A stretch of DNA of 64,000 nt from Elephas maximus indicus (lineage: Eukaryota; Chordata; Mammalia; Proboscidea; Elephantidae), in NCBI RefSeq assembly GCF_024166365.1, contig NC_064842.1, forward strand, positions 11,813,001 through 11,877,000. Direction: 5' to 3'. Numbering within the stretch: the first letter of the stretch is position 1; each line of letters starts with the position of its first letter. The position numbers were made by a program, and so were the translations under genes. Positions 63,853-64,000 of the stretch are shown here, piece by piece. A model generated the notes under the pieces. That model saw only the letters and a list, made by a program, of their open reading frames with translations, was not told where the DNA came from and made no database searches.

Positions 63853-64000
63853 AAACCTATCGGGGAAAGGAAAGAAGAAGATTTGGGCAAAGGGACAAGT
63901 TGACCTATGATAAAATGTCAATAAAAGCCCTAGTCAATCCTACAGGAAGTTCTGAAGCTGGGGTAGTCCTATAGAGTTTTCCCAAGTTGGAGCAAGAAGG
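63853..64000. other. Unassigned tail of window
   Basis: Nothing recognisable. Confidence 0.4.

Overview
The window is mammalian nuclear DNA from an afrotherian, most likely a proboscidean (elephant-type) genome. This rests on more than thirty copies of a tRNA-headed SINE with AfroSINE structure (head reading GGAGCCCTGGTGGCGCAGTGG, tail reading GCTATGAGTCGGAA), many pieces of an RTE/Bov-B-like LINE with the same tail, and L1 and MaLR LTR copies whose 3' ends look lineage-specific. Ancient mammalian repeats (MIR, L2, MER5, L1M/HAL1, MLT1) lie beneath them. Family names come from remembered consensus features, not from a database search.

No host protein-coding gene could be supported. The reading frames that resemble known proteins are decayed transposon frames: RTE reverse transcriptase at 16871-17359, the RTE C-terminal region at 58404-58768, L1 ORF2 C-terminus at 26332-26601 and an L1/HAL1 ORF1 coiled coil near 27775-27935. 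The long frames at 53.1-53.9 kb are an artefact of a GT-rich tandem repeat. The window is intergenic or deep intronic.

Layout: 0-1.1 kb, LTR remnants; 2.5-3.8 kb, a tandem duplication, then an L2 split by a TIR DNA transposon, then RTE; 4.6-9.8 kb, several SINEs including one with a tRNA-Gly head; 10.7-15 kb, a MER5A split by a SINE and a long L2 carrying five SINEs, a MER5-like piece and an internal tandem duplication; 16.5-21.5 kb, three RTE pieces and L1M; 21.5-23 kb, an MLT1 LTR interrupted by a piggyBac-like TTAA element; 25.9-30 kb, L1 and HAL1-like sequence with SINEs and a MaLR LTR; 30-34 kb, an antisense L1 containing a SINE, a U6 snRNA-SINE chimera and a 2.1-kb RTE with an inverted 5' end; 36.7-41 kb, SINEs, another RTE and small MITEs; 44-51.7 kb, SINEs including a tandem pair and a 43-bp stub, split MIR and MER5A, and an L1 3' UTR; 53.1-53.8 kb, a GT minisatellite; 54-64 kb, a hAT-like MITE split by RTE, L1 pieces, a solo MaLR LTR with perfect 5-bp target duplications, and more SINEs.

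The working relationship visible here is parasitic. The RTE LINE and both SINE types share a 3' end, which fits RTE machinery mobilising the SINEs. The U6-SINE chimera and the 5'-inverted RTE look like template-switching and twin-priming products. The best candidates for something little described are the U6-AfroSINE chimera, the tRNA-Gly-headed SINE, the 5'-inverted RTE and the 680-bp TTAA element with its unexplained 150-bp companion.
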